A DNA stretch of 64,000 bases from Gigaspora margarita (Eukaryota > Glomeromycota > Glomeromycetes > Diversisporales > Gigasporaceae), in contig WTPW01000605.1 in NCBI GenBank assembly GCA_009809945.1, forward strand, positions 50,564 to 114,563. The letters are read 5' to 3'. Position 1 is the stretch's first letter, and every line of letters starts with the position of its first letter. A model generated the notes under the pieces. The model was given only the letters and a program-made list of their open reading frames with translations. It did no database searches and had not been told where the DNA came from. Position numbers and translations under genes: made by a program. Shown one piece after another: positions 34,447 to 47,098 of this stretch.

Positions 34447-34854
34447 CAGATCAATATAGTATAGGTGAGCAGATCTGTATAGTATACCATATTCTATTAT
34501 AAATAAGTACCCCTTTTTTTGAAATTCAAACTCAACATTCTTGATAACTATCTTATCAAACTTAATAAAAAATTTTTTATTTAAATTTTATAGACTATAA
34601 AATTTAAATAAAAAAATTTTTATTAAGTTTGATTAGATAGTTATCAAGAACATTGAGTTTGAAATTTCAAAAAAGAGGGTGCTTATTTATGATAGGATAT
34701 AGTAGGCAGAATTTAAGATCTATACTATACTGATCCAGTGTAATATATATTAGGGTTAAGGTTAGGAATTATAGCTGATCAGTATAGTATAGATCTTAAA
34801 TTTGGTCTATACTATAAGATTTGCTTACCTATACTATACTAATCTGCTATAATC
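34447..34854. mobile_element. TATAGTATAG word-repeat element with nested hairpin
   Basis: The ends TGCAGATCAATATAGTATAG and, inverted, AGCAGATTAGTATAGTATAG are related, and TATAGTATAG(A) recurs inside in both orientations. No target duplication was recognised. The 216-bp hairpin MITE at 34487 is nested within the left part. Confidence 0.5.
34487..34702. mobile_element. 216-bp hairpin MITE, copy 1
   Basis: A near-perfect palindrome runs from CCATATTCTATTATAAATAA to ..TTTATGATAGGATATAG with TA on both sides (34485-34486, 34703-34704). Arms contain CAAACTCAACATTCTTGATA. An equal-length copy lies at 62945-63160. Confidence 0.85.
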
Positions 34855-36217
34855 TCTTCTATTCATAGATTAATAATATTGTAAACAATCATGTAAATGT
34901 ACTTTATAAAATTATTAATAAAATGAAAGAGAGAATAAATCTTGCTTTAAAAAAAAAATTAGTATATTATACTTATAATATAAAGGACATACAGTCTGAC
35001 CTCTTTATAGTCACACTCTATATAATTATATCTCTATATAAGTACTTAATATTGTGCAACAGACTTAAATATAGTAAAAAAACCTTATTATAGTCACAAA
35101 TTACCTAGAATCACTATTACAAATAAATTTTGATTTTTTATCAATTTTATTAAGAATTAACTCTGCTTATAATCACAAATTAATTTTATTAATAATAAAC
35201 TCTCATTATAATTACAAATTTTGACTATATATAGATAATAACATCTGATTGGCCAATATTCATATTTATGTTTATTTAAAATTTTTTATTAAAAATTCTT
35301 AAAAGTTTAGCAGAAAATAACTATTAATAGGACCCTGGACATCTAGTACAAAGATCATACTTTATTTTTTTAGCAAAAACCCCTGAAATTTAATAATAAA
35401 AAAAATTAGGTTTTGGCAATTAGGTAATACAAATAAAATAAACTGGTTTATATAACATTCAAAAATTTTTTGAACCTAGCTACCTGGAGGTTTTTTTATA
35501 TATATAAAATTTTTTATAAGTAATATGCTAATTTAGAAATATTAAAAGGTATATTTTTTTTAGAGAAACAAAGTATATATAATTAATATTAACTATTTTT
35601 AATGCTCTTAAACAACTTACTTAAAATTATTAAATATGAATTTGCCAAATTTGCTTCTTTTGTTTGATTCTTAATATTTACAACCTATTTTAAGCTAATA
35701 TGTTAATCAAAAGTTTTACAAATTTGAAAGCATTTTGTATAATAGTCTTAAGTTCAACAAGTACAAGAACAAGAACAATTATTTCACATAATAAAATATA
35801 GTGAATATATTTGCAAATATTAAAAAAGTTAATTCCACTAAAGATTTAGATGATTGATTTCTAGATTTTTTATTTTTCATAAATTTTTAGTTCTTAGTGG
35901 GCTTGATCTTGTTTATAAAATTTGATTGCTGGCATGAAATTTTTGCTATCCAGATTATTTGATAATCACTAATTTTCTCTGCAATGAGCTCATATGTCAA
36001 TTTACCAATCAATAAATTATATTATATCCAAAAAATGATTAGTGAACTAAAACTAATATAGCAATATAATCGAGTTATTATACTTTATCACTTTTACGAA
36101 CTGTACTAAGAATGGAGTACAAAGTATGTAATTAGTAGTAAGTTAAGTGGAGTTATGAATCATAGGCATCTGATTGGATGCATTATGTGATTTTCTGTAT
36201 TTTTTATGAGTTTATAC

Positions 36218-36391
36218 TAGAGTGGTTAGTGAAACTAGTTAGTTTTACCAGGACAATTGGTGTACCAACAGTGCACCATCGGAGCACTATTGAAATTTTG
36301 ATTTTTTTATAATTATAGTGCCCCAGTTTTGGTGCACTAGTCTCAGTGCACTACAGTGCACCATTGAAGATTAGTTTCATCTACAACTTTA
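36218..36391. mobile_element. hAT-like word-repeat element, word GTGCAC
   Basis: The ends TAGAGTGGTTAGTGAAACTA and, inverted, TAAAGTTGTAGATGAAACTA agree at 15 of 20. The flanks GTTTATAC and GTTTATGC differ at one of 8. The 174-bp body repeats GTGCACT/AGTGCAC. Confidence 0.75.
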
Positions 36392-36791
36392 GTTTATGCA
36401 ATAAAAAAATATTGATTCAAAAATAGCTTTCTATAGTACATATGTATTTTTTACAATGATCTTTCTAGATTATGACTTTTGAGAACTTGCTTTTGGTTTT
36501 GTTATATATATCAAATTGTGCCTCATTTTTGCTTAGCTCTATCTGGATATCTTTGTCAAGTAAAGTTTTTTCTATTTTATACTAGTGCACCAATTTTTTT
36601 GCAAGAACAGAGAGATAATATGATGAAGTATATAGTTACTACAGTAAGGCATTTTTAATGGTGCACATTTACAAAATCTCATAACTAATTGAACAATGCA
36701 TTAAATGTATTACATAGTGCAATACTATATTATCTATTGTATAAAAATTGTTTAACCAAAACATCGCTTTAACAAGTTTTTTAGACTTATC

Positions 36792-37227
36792 AGGACCCCA
36801 AATAATCTATGTGAGGTTATATTTGAGCATTATAGTAAAAAATTTTTTGGTAGCAGTTTTAGTTTGGTATATATCAGCTAGATTTCAAATATTAGATAGC
36901 AAGTTTGGAATTGGTTAACTTTTTTTGAAATGTAATATTTCAAAAAAATTTCAAACTAATGCTTTTTAAAAAAAAAAAAAAAAAAAGAAAAAGCTCCCAC
37001 TCTCTAAAAAAAACTTATCTATCACTTACTATTTTATTAGCACATTTCAAATATTTATAAAATACACCCCATTACCATTTTTATAAATATACTTATTTTG
37101 CCCATTACTCATTTTCAAATATAACATTTTTATCCAATATCTACTTTTCAAATATAACCTTTTTGAAAAAAAGCCACTCCATTAGCAATTTTTAAAATAT
37201 GACCTCATATAGATTGTTCAGAGTCCT
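36792..37227. mobile_element. AGGACCC-family element, 436 bp
   Basis: The ends AGGACCCCAAATAATCTATG and, inverted, AGGACTCTGAACAATCTATA run on to TGAGGTTATATTT / TGAGGTCATATTT. The flanks GACTTATC and GGCTCATC agree at 6 of 8. The interior includes an 18-A run near 36968. Confidence 0.65.
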
Positions 37228-38925
37228 GGCTCATCAATGAAGTAGTAAAGTAGTCATTTATTGCAAGATTAGCTAGCTTTATTGTGATTATGTTGATTTT
37301 TGTATTTTATGGTTAGTTTAGTACTATAGTTGAGGCTTCTTGTTTAAGATAGGATTTTGTTTTTGTTTTATTGGGTTTAGCAAATTTAGGTTCTATAAAT
37401 ATTGGTAAATAGAATATATTAAATAGAGCTTGGAGTATAAATGGGAAGCAATGAGCAGGTTGAAGTTTATAATAGTTTTTGTTTAGAATAGAGCAAGCTA
37501 TTTTTGGTTTTGCTATCACTAGCCTTGGTAAAGCTGGCTCTATCTCCCACCTACCCTTCTCATTTTAAGTGCTTGGTAAGTATTAGTAGCATTAGTCAGG
37601 ACTACAGTAGATATTAGTATCAGTTTTTTGGGGCTTCATAGCTGCAGTGACAATGCAAGGTTCTTATTATTGAATAATTAGGCTCTGCAGCTGTAGTCAT
37701 AGTGCAAGAACTTTATTAGTAGATAGGTTCTGTGACTGCAGTAGCAGTGCAAGTCCTTATTAGTAGACAGTTAGGCACTATGGCTGCAGTAGCAGTAGAA
37801 GGACCTGAAACAGATGCTGCAGAATGATACCCTAATTCTCTTTTAGATATATGGGTATACGTTATATTATGTTAGATCTCTATCTTATATTTGTGATTTT
37901 ATATAGGGTGTGGTTTAGAACCTTGGGGTTTAGAAAATTTGAAAACTAAGAGGTCAGTAGTTTATGCATTTGGTAGGTTGGAAGAATGATTGGTACAGGT
38001 TCAAATTATTAGTCCTATACTAGAGATTTTGTTATAGGTATTGAAGTTTGAGTATATAATGCTAGAGCTTGTTTGGATAGCGAACTATTCTCACATGTTT
38101 TCATATATAGCAATAAATTGTCTAAAAATTTCCAAGGCTATATAATTTAATTAAAATATGAATTAAATTTATACACTAATGCTAGATACATATAATTATT
38201 ACAGATTTCAGATATTTTGATTGGCTACTTACCTACTGTGGCTTAAAAAAATTTGTTTTCAGCAAATTTTTGGACCCAGCCAGACATGAAAACCAAATAA
38301 TTTTATTTGTATGGCTTATCTTGCATTCAGTGGTCCAATTTGAATAAACTATTTTAAAAATGAAGTCCTTAGTGAGGTACATCTAACAAGAAAAAGTTTA
38401 TTCAATTCTGATTACTAGATCAAAAGTTATTTAAAAAATTTTTTTTTGTCATTTTCAGCAAATTGGACCAAAATTGCCAAAATCTAGTTATGACCTATTT
38501 AAGAGATGTTCAGGGTCCTCTATTGATGCAGTGGCTAATTTGGATGAAACAACTACCAAAAATGTTTGTCTTGATAAGATGATTCTAATAATCATTAAGA
38601 ATTTGTATCACTTTGCATGTTTAAGAACTGATTAAATTTAAACATCTAAGAAATCCTTAATGATCTTAGCATTTTGTAACTAGATTTGGATGATTTTAGA
38701 CTCTTTAGAATTTCTCATTGAGTCAAAACATTCTAGTAGTTATTTTATACAAATTGGATACTGAATCAAAAGTTATTTACTTTCAAACATTTTAATTTTT
38801 TTAATAGTATTTCAATTATGCTTAAATATATTCTTATTGACATTTGGTCATGTGGTCATAACAAGGTATTTTATTTATAGGCACACCTCTATATACTTAC
38901 CAAAATAGAGTGCAACTAACTTGTA

Positions 38926-38947
38926 ATTATAGAGAGGTCTAACTGTA
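38926..38947. repeat. 22-bp direct repeat, left copy
   Basis: ATTATAGAGAGGTCTAACTG plus TA occurs here and again at 42311-42332, on either side of the 38956-42302 element. It is the right terminus of the pogo-type family. Confidence 0.8.
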
Positions 38948-39304
38948 GACAGATACAGGGTGTAGGTGAGATTTTCCAGGTCACATAATCAATTGATCTC
39001 TGGGCAAGGTCAGGGTCACGTGATCACATAAGCACTTTCCTGTTTTACAGATCAACATAAAAATATAAATACACAGATCACTTTTTTTTTTAACCAACCC
39101 TTTTTTTTTAACGTTACTATTCGTGTTGTCGCTATTGTATCATCTTCAGTTTTATCTTTTGTTTCATCATTGGTTGAAATTGCTGTCGTTGCTTTAGGTA
39201 AGTTGTTTCACTAGTGGCAGTTTACTTTTTTTTTCTATTGTTGTTTCATTGTGTCTTTGAGTTTCTTGTACCACCATTTCATTTGTAGTGTTTCATTTTC
39301 TTTT

Positions 39305-39625
39305 TTCTATAGTGTTGTTATTTCTCTTGTCATTTCTCTTGCTGTTTCTCTTGCCATTTCTCTTGCTGTTTCTCTTGCCATTTCTTTTGCTGTTTCTCTT
39401 GCTATTTCTCTAGGTGTCATGGTGCTGTAATTGAAGTTAATGGGTGGGTTAGTGTTAGATAAGGGATAGGGTTAGAGGTTAAATTGTAGTATTAGCAATT
39501 TCTTTTACTGTTTCTCTTGCTATTTTGCTAGGTGTCATGGCACTGTAATTGATGTTAATGGTAGCTTAGTGTTAAATAAGAGATAGGGTTAGAGGTTAGA
39601 TAGTAGTATTAGTACAGGTTTAGTA
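39305..39625. repeat. 15-bp minisatellite and downstream duplication
   Basis: TTTCTCTTGCCATTTCTC/TTGCTG steps repeat about eight times at 39315-39412. The following TAGGTGTCATGGTGCTGTAA..GGGATAGGGTTAGAGG block is repeated at 39530-39600, so the whole ~150-bp unit is duplicated with fewer internal repeats. Confidence 0.75.
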
Positions 39626-40299
39626 TAGAAATAATTATGTAAATAAATGTAATTATAAAAATAAATAAAATCAATATGAGAGGATTTAAAAGAAAAACAA
39701 TTCAAAATAAAAATAAATCTGAACCTAAAGACAAGGTTCAATTATCCTCCTGAATAATTGGTGTGGTGGTTGTTCCGATAATTTTTTTCTGAAATTAAAA
39801 TAAATAATTTATTAAATAGTTTTTTTTTTAAAAAAAGAATTAAAAAAAAACATTAAATTAAAATAAAAAAAGAAAAAAAATTAAAACGAATTAAAAAAAA
39901 AATAAAAAAATTTAAATGAATTAAAATAAAATAAATTATAAAAAATTAAAACGAATTAAAAAAAAATAAAGTTAAAACATTAAAAAGAAAAAAAAATAAA
40001 AAATAAAATTTTTTGGGAATATTATTATAGTGCTATAGTACTATAGTACTACCCTATATGTAATAACCAAAATTGGTGTAACAAGTAAAACAAAACAACC
40101 TTTAACAAGACAAAATAAAAATTTCTTTAATATTAGGGTAGAAATAATAGGTAGGGTTAAATAGTATTTATAGTAAAATATAGCAAGTAATTTTTTTTAT
40201 TAGATCCCAAAAGATAGTTTTTTAGACAAAATTTAATGATATTAATTTTTGAAAAATTTCTTTATTTTTGTTACACAAACCTATTCTACATGTTACACC

Positions 40300-41013
40300 T
40301 AGGGATAGTAAAGTTAGTCCAGGTCCAGTTTTGGTCCTAGGACTTGTAAGTCCTATCACGTGAACCTAAGAACCAGGTCCTTATATAATAGGTCCTAAAA
40401 TTTAGGCCCGATCAAAATTAATTTAGAATTAAGTTCTTGAACTCAGTTACTGATACCTTCTAAATAAAATTCTTTGTTTATTGTAAATACTAAAGTATAT
40501 TTATTATATAACATATTTATTATTCTAAAAATGTTATTACAATATAGTATTATAACTTGTATTAGTCTTGTTAATACTAAATAATATAGCAAAATTAGAT
40601 TATAAATAGTGATACTAGTAGCATTCTTATTTTAAATTATAATTTCTTAAAAAAATGATTAATTGGATTTAGAAACTAATATTACTAATATACAGTATAT
40701 TACAATCTAAAATATTTATTTATAATAAAATATCATTAAAATACCAAATTCATACAACTAATAGTCAGTCTGTTAAGTAAAGCATATCTAAACTTATCTA
40801 CAGTATATAGATATATTATACTATCAAAAGTTTAGATTGAGATGAACATATTTACTAATTTATTACTAACATATGTTAAAATTTTTATATATTTTATATT
40901 AGGACCTATTGTAGACCTATGAACTTAGGTCCTAAAATTAGGACCTAGTCTTTAAAAAACCAGGTCCCAAAACCTAGGTTCTTGAGTCCCGACTTAAGAC
41001 TTTACCATCCCTA
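40300..41013. mobile_element. hAT-like word-repeat element, word GGTCCTA
   Basis: The ends TAGGGATAGTAAAGT and, inverted, TAGGGATGGTAAAGT match at 14 of 15. The exact 8-bp duplication GTTACACC lies at 40292-40299 and 41014-41021. A paralogous repeat at 42690-42705 reads TTTATGTTACACCTGATCTT uninterrupted. AGGTCC/GGACCTA words fill the outer ~130 bp of each side; the 714-bp element has an AT-rich middle without a gene. Confidence 0.85.
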
Positions 41014-42310
41014 GTTACACCTGATCTTAAATTTTAATTGGTTAAAATGTTCTAGCACTATAGTGCTATAGCACTATAAATTAATACCCAAATTTTTTAA
41101 TTCGTTTTAATTTTTTTTTCTTTTTTACTGCAAAAATAAGATACTAGATCACGATTGATAAAAAAAGAAAAAAAATTAAACTGAATTAAAAAAAAAATCA
41201 AATAAATTTAAAAAAAAATAAAAAAAATTCAAAAATTTTAATTTTTTTTTAATGTTTTACTTTTGTTTTTTTTTTAATTCATTTTTAAATTATTTTATAT
41301 TTTTTTATTTTAATTTATTTTAATATATTTTTTTTAAATTATTTTTTATTTAATTTATTTATATTCTTTTTTTTTATTTTATTTTTTTTTAAATTATTTT
41401 ATTTTTTTTAATTCGCTTTAATTTATTTTTTTTTATTTTAAATTCGTTTAATTTTTTTTAAATTATTGTTTTTTTTAGAAAGCAAAATTCGTTTTAATCT
41501 TTAATTTATTCTAATTTTATTTTTTTAAATTTATTTTAAATAATTTTATTTATTTTATTTATTTTAAATTATTTTAAATTATTTTACTTATTTTAAATTA
41601 TTTTTTTATTTTACAGTATAACCCACTTTATTTATCGAAGTACAGTACAAGAAGACCAAAATGGTTCGTATATATTTATTTTTAATTATCTTTATTCACA
41701 TTATATCAAGCACGTACTAATACTAACCTTTTGCATTGCAATCTAACCTCTAACCTAACCTCACACGACTATCCAACCCTATCTCTAATTTTACTATCTA
41801 ACACCTAATTTTGACCCATTAATATAGATAACTCTACTGGCTATAACACCTGGCGAAATGTTAAGATGACATAACATGATAATAACACCAATGATGAAAC
41901 AAGATTAAATATTATGAATAAAACGGCAGTACAAGAAAGTTAAAGATGCAGAAAAAAAAAATAAACTGCCACTAATGAAACAACAAACAAACATGACATT
42001 GCACTGGCCAAAGCGATGCTTTACCAATAACATCCATGACCTACCTGACAAAAAAAGCACAACAGCAACAATTGCAACACCAAACTGAATGACAACACCA
42101 ACCAACAACGACACCAGCGATGAAAAGAAGCACCAATAATGATAATATTAATGACGAACAGTGACACTATACAACAATAAAAAAAAAGAATTAAAAAAAA
42201 AACATACTTATTTGTTAATCTGTGTAATAGGATAATTACGGGATCTGACCTGAATCAGAGATTGATTTTGCATGTGACCTGGAAAATCTCATCTACATCC
42301 TGGCACTCTT

Positions 42311-42332
42311 ATTATAGAGAGGTCTAACTGTA
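42311..42332. repeat. 22-bp direct repeat, right copy
   Basis: Identical to 38926-38947. It looks like a pogo-type terminus without a left partner nearby. Confidence 0.8.
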
Positions 42333-44266
42333 CTTTCTAAAGAGTTTTTGTTATAATTATACTATTATTATATTTTACACCTATTAATTAATCTTGTAAA
42401 AAGATCATTCATAAATAGCAGCAAAATATAAATCCAATGGAATAATATAAAATGTGCCTATAGTGTTCAACACCAATATGTGGTATAACATAAAGATCAA
42501 TTTAAGAAAAAAATAAATTTAATAAAAGTTAAGTTAGAGTTAATAGTTAGGGTTAGATGAGGCATAGTATATAGTAAAATTTTACAAGGAATTTTTATTT
42601 TTAAAAAAAAAGGTGGTTTTATAAATAAAATTTTGATTTAGAAAATATTTTTTAAAAAAATATAAAACAACAAAAAATTTATGTTACACCTGATCTTTAT
42701 ATTATACCACATTTAAAAATTTGATTGGTAAAGATCATTGCACGTATAAAATGTGTCCAGGTTATGCATGTTGCCGATCACACATTGAAATGTGCAAAAT
42801 TCTTAAAATTCATTAATGTTAAGGTTGGCATTTGTATTAAGGTTAAATGTTAGCAAGATATATAGTAAAATCGTTCAAGGAACACTTTTAATTAAAGCAC
42901 GGGAGGTAATTTTTTATGCAAATTTTTGATCTTTTGTCAAGATGAATGTTTGTTTTGAATTTTTCTATTCGTGTAACGTTACCTCTGATCTTGAAATCTG
43001 ATTGGTAGTCTGGCACTAACCTGGCACACATTTCATATGTGCAAGATTATTATAATATTGAACACCAATAGTGCATTTTAGTAATATCAAATCCAATAAT
43101 CTAAATTATATGCTTCTATTTATAATTTGGTTTTGGTAACTTTTTATTAGCATTTAATAGCCTAATTACTATACTAAAACAAAAGGTAGCTATTAAATTA
43201 ATATAAATTCTTTACAAAAAAAATAAAAGCTATTATGCTTCTATATTATTTAGAAACTACAATTTATGAGCTCTATATCAATTTCTAGATTTATAAACAA
43301 TTAATACACTTTAATATAACATCAATATTTATCATAAAAAGTATTAATATATAAATTGTTCTTATTGCTATATTAATTGGTAAAATATAAGTCTCATAAT
43401 TAAGTATAACATAAAATTTTAAAATGATACCTTAAAACCCCTGCAGAAAATAAGACCTTAATGATAATCTTAAATATTAGATTGGATTCATCCTTCAAAT
43501 AAATATTTTTTACTATACAAATACAAATTAGTTATTATTGTATAAATAGAATAAATAATCTTTTTTAAATGCATCTTTGGCCAAGATGCCTAGAATTTTC
43601 TAAAAATAGTATATCTAATTAATAATAATTTATATACTTATACATATAAAAGTTACATTATATAACATTCTGTTCTAGACTTCAAGTATTAATATTTTAT
43701 TTTAGAAAATGTTGAATTCCTTTTTTATATTTTTTTTAAGGTTTCTTATATTCTAGTTAAATATATACTATTAATAACTTTAATTAAATACTATAAATCA
43801 GGCCTACTAAATAATTAGAGATACAACCCAAATATGAAAATTAAGTATTTGTTATATTCAAATAAATTTAAATACAGGTTATATTTTTAATTATAAACAG
43901 AAATTAATTTGTATAATAAAAAATTGAAATATTTAAAAAACATTTTTTGAAATTTTTATATATTACAGGATTATCTGATACAACTGGCCAATCAAATTGC
44001 AAAATTTTTAATTAACCCAAATTAGTCCAAACAAGACAAACTTAAAATTTTAAAATTGTATATAAACTAGTATTGACCCTTTCTACTACAAAGACCCAAT
44101 TGATTGTAGGAGCAATTAATTGCAATTTGATGAACCCAAGTAATTGAATACTAGTGCAGCCACAATTAGTTAATTAATTGCAATTTTTTAAATACATGAT
44201 ATTATATCAGAAATTGTAATAAATAAATAATATTAATATACATAATTATATATAGCAATAATTAAA
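42333..44266. other. Interspersed TTAGGGTTAG-core repeats, no gene seen
   Basis: The 42440-42740 stretch has a GTTAGGGTTAGATG core, GTAAAATTTTACAAGG, and ends TGATCTTTATATTATACCAC. The 42770-43030 stretch is a relative (TTAAGGTTAAATG, GTAAAATCGTTCAAGG, ACCTCTGATCTTGAAATCTG). Inverted TGTGGTATAACATAAAGATC near 42479 pairs with the 42700-42721 end. The rest to 44266 is AT-rich without features I can support. Confidence 0.45.
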
Positions 44267-44449
44267 TAGGGGTCTTAGTGGGTCGGGTTGGATCAGGTTT
44301 GGGCCTGACCCAGGTCAGACCAACTTGGGTCAAACCCAACCTGGGTCTGACCCGCCTTATATCAAACCCGACCCAGGCTGACCCACCTCATGTCAAACCC
44401 AGCCCAGGTCTGACCCAACCCAACCCAACCCAGGTTGAACCCAGGTCAA
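44267..44449. mobile_element. Word-repeat fragment, word GGGTCTGACCC
   Basis: It starts TAGGGGTCTTAGTGGGTC, then repeats GGGTC/GACCC/CCCAACC words in both orientations. The right terminus is missing: the sequence passes into a CTRTAT-family interior fragment (TTGCTACATAGTAAAGTC). It is markedly richer in G and C than its surroundings. A 62-codon frame across it is a by-product of the repeats. Confidence 0.55.
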
Positions 44450-44736
44450 TAATAGTTGCTACATAGTAAAGTCTAAATTTTACTATATAAATCGATAATA
44501 CCTGCTTAAGTAAACTTGTTTGGGGGATCAAAATGCATATATACTAAAATTTTTATCCAAATTAAAGAAAATTTTATTATTTGACTTTTAATTTTTACTT
44601 TCAACAAAAAAATTTAATCTTTTTAAAAAATAAAAACTATAGTAGTATAATAAAGAATAAAAAATTTCTTCATAATTCATTTTTTATAAATAACTGTATG
44701 GCAAAGTTACTATATTATTATCAAAAAGTTGTTTTT

Positions 44737-45681
44737 GCATATGGGTAATGGACTAGAAAAATCTACTTTGAAAAAGATTTTCTATTTTTGAGAAAATAAC
44801 AATTAATTGTTTGTAAAATCTAAATTTATCCCTGAATTTTCTGTTTATTTTTAGATATTAATTGCTGAATAAACAAGTTATATAATTATGAACCACTGGT
44901 TGACCAATCTAATTTAATAGAACCCCAGACTATACATGGTGACAAAATTATTTGGGTTTCAGGACCCAAAATTAAAAATTTTTTCAAAATTGTTTTTGTC
45001 CTATTTTATTTAAAATCCAAAATTTTTTGATTCTTTTTTTGAATAGACGAAATTATAAGGAACATAAATTATAAATTTTATTGTTCTTCCTTATAAAAAA
45101 TTTTAATTTATTATACAAAACCTGAAATAGGCATTTTTCAAAAATCAATTTTGGTGGCATCTATGCTCTAGACATCTAGTACAAAGGTTATACATTATGC
45201 ATTTTAACAAAAGCTCCTAAAATTTAAGAAGCAAAAAGACAGTTATTAGGAATTATCTTGGCATCTAGTAGTCCAATTTGAATGAACTTTTTTTTAAAAT
45301 GAAGCTCTTAGTAAGGTGCATCTATCAAAAAAGTTCATTCTATTCTGACTCTAGATCAATAATTTAACAAAGTGTAGTTTTGTTATTTTTAGCAAATTAT
45401 GTTAAAATTGGCTAAAACCTAGTTATAACCTATATAAGAAATATCTAAGGTCCTAATTTAATTGAGCCATCAATCTTTGGTTGTAAATATATTTTTAGAA
45501 CTCGAATATTAAAAAATTTGGTAATATTCAAAATAAAATATCTTAATAAATTATTATATTAAAGTAGAGTAAAAAGTAAAATAAATCTAGATATAAACTG
45601 AAACTTTAATTTGAATCAAAAATCTCAAAATTGATAAAAAAGTATCATAGATGGGTTTTTCTAGTCTATTACCCATATTGC
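44737..45681. mobile_element. Inverted-end element holding an AGGACCC-family copy
   Basis: GCATATGGGTAATGGACTAG at the left and, inverted, GCAATATGGGTAATAGACTA at the right define ends of about 30 bp. No target duplication is clear. Within it, about 45165-45454 is a diverged AGGACCC-family MITE (ATCTAGTACAAAGGTTATA .. ATATCTAAGGTCCT). Confidence 0.5.
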
Positions 45682-45807
45682 TATGTAAAAATTTTACATA
45701 AATTATATTCAAAAATTATTACATAAATTTATATATAATTATGATTTTAAATAATATGGTGTGCAGTCTATTAAAACAAGTCTTATAACTTTTTTATATT
45801 TTGAGGG

Positions 45808-46075
45808 GTAATCTAAAGTGAAGATAAATCACATGATTACAGCCAATCAAAATATAGAATTTTGATAATTGCAGCAAAGCAAATGAAAAAGAAAAGTGAA
45901 AAATACAAAAAACAACAGCCTAAACCTAACTTGGATAAATTAATTAAAAATGTCAGGAAGACATTTTTGCATATATATAACTATCTAAAAACTATACTAG
46001 CCCTATCCTAAAGTAGCCTAACCCTAAATGTGATTGGCAGTTGATCATGTGATTTATCTCTGCTTTAGACTTCAC
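45808..46075. mobile_element. Inverted-end MITE, ~268 bp
   Basis: AATCTAAAGTGAAGATAAAT at the left and, inverted, AGTCTAAAGCAGAGATAAAT at the right continue into CACATGAT on both sides. CCAATCAAAA and GATTGGCAG lie just inside. A TTAGGG-like CCTAACCCTAA tract is near 46017. No duplication was recognised. Confidence 0.55.
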
Positions 46076-47098
46076 CATTTTGAAAAAATTAGTTTGAAAT
46101 TTAGTATAACAATCTATTATTAGTATAACCTGTATGATCTACATAAATTAGCCAATCATACAAGCTCTTTTCTATGACTATGTAGCAAGAATCAACAAGC
46201 TAAGTTCTAAATCTAATTTTAGATCACTTTTACTTACACATGGCATTTAGAAAAATATGCATTGATTAGTTGAATACTAATAGTATTATTAACACATTTT
46301 TGCAAAAAAAATGCTATAAGATGTATTTTAATTAACTGCTCTCTATATTTATTTAACTTTTATGTAACAAAAATTTAAAATATAAATGTATGTTAAATAG
46401 CCAAATAAGTAAAATGTTAGAATAAAAATAAAAGTTATAATTAAAGTTAGGGTTAGAATTAGAGTTGGTTTAGAAGTAAAATTATGAAAGGTGCATTTTT
46501 AATTAAAACTGCAACAGGGATTACTCTAGTAAAATTTTGAGATATTGACTATTTCTTTTTTTAAAATTTCTATAAAAATTTATTTAAATTTATAATATAT
46601 AAAGGTTACATGTAAAATTTATTAATATATAGCATTTAAATAAAAGTTTTATCTAATTTTATGATATATAAAAGTTATATAATTATTATATATAAAATTA
46701 ATATAAAATTTATATAAGAAATCTACAATATTTAGATTTTATGGCATATAAAAGTTACTTAATTATTATATATAAAATTCATGAATATATAACATTCACA
46801 TAAGATTTTTTTATAAAATTATTTTATATAAGTTTAAATAAATTTTATATAAATCTATATTAAATAATATATAAAAGTAATATATATAATTTTTATATAG
46901 TATTCTACATATATTTATATTCAGTTATAGATCTATGTAGATTTTAAAAAGCGTACTTGCTAATAATAGTAGCATGTTTACTATTAAGCTTTGTCCATCA
47001 TTACTCTTTTTGTACAAAGTATTGCTACTATGCCAATCTTAAAAAATTTTCTCCTTATATTTTTCAAAAAATTTGGAATAATTAATATTATTTATTAA
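46076..47098. other. AT-rich spacer with TATATAAA repeats
   Basis: A TTAGGGTTAG core lies at 46440-46455. From 46560 to 46930 diffuse tandem repetition of TTATATATAAAATT and ATATAAAAGTTA occurs. No gene is seen. Confidence 0.5.

Larger units (their letters stand above)
35329..38519. mobile_element. Large AGGACCC-family element, 3.19 kb
   Basis: The ends AGGACCCTGGACATCTAG and, inverted, AGGACCCTGAACATCTCT are flanked by CTATTAAT and CTATTGAT (7 of 8 identical). The 58050 copy shows the empty site with one CTATTGAT. The outer ~100 bp left and ~200 bp right match the 300-bp MITE at 7501. The middle contains the 36218 and 36792 elements. I find no transposase in the remaining sequence. A weak frame at 37313-37519 has no domain. 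Confidence 0.7.
34992..38945. mobile_element. pogo-type TA-target element, 3.95 kb, with large insertion
   Basis: The ends CAGTCTGACCTCTTTATAG and, inverted, CAGTTAGACCTCTCTATAA are flanked by TA (34990-34991, 38946-38947). CAGT-starting ends with TA duplication fit pogo/Tc1-mariner. The outer parts match the 750-bp copy at 58050-58799 across both halves. The difference is the 3.19-kb element at 35329-38519. No transposase gene is seen. Confidence 0.75.
38956..42302. mobile_element. 3.35-kb inverted-repeat element
   Basis: The outer ~70 bp are inverted repeats: CAGGGTGTAGGTGAGATTTT at the left and CAGGATGTAGATGAGATTTT at the right, both followed by CCAGGTCACA. The arms go on as related but diverged sequence, with T-rich and A-rich runs mirrored near 39780-40010 and 41090-41600. 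A hAT-like element (40300-41013) lies near the middle. Flanks ACAGATA / GCACTCT show no duplication. A minus frame at 41905-42114 has no domain. Superfamily unknown. Confidence 0.6.

Noticed and set aside
44278..44466. Frame with regular GLTQVRPTWVKPNLG-like repeats
   Set aside because: Its periodicity comes from the GGGTCTGACCC word repeats, not from selection on protein.
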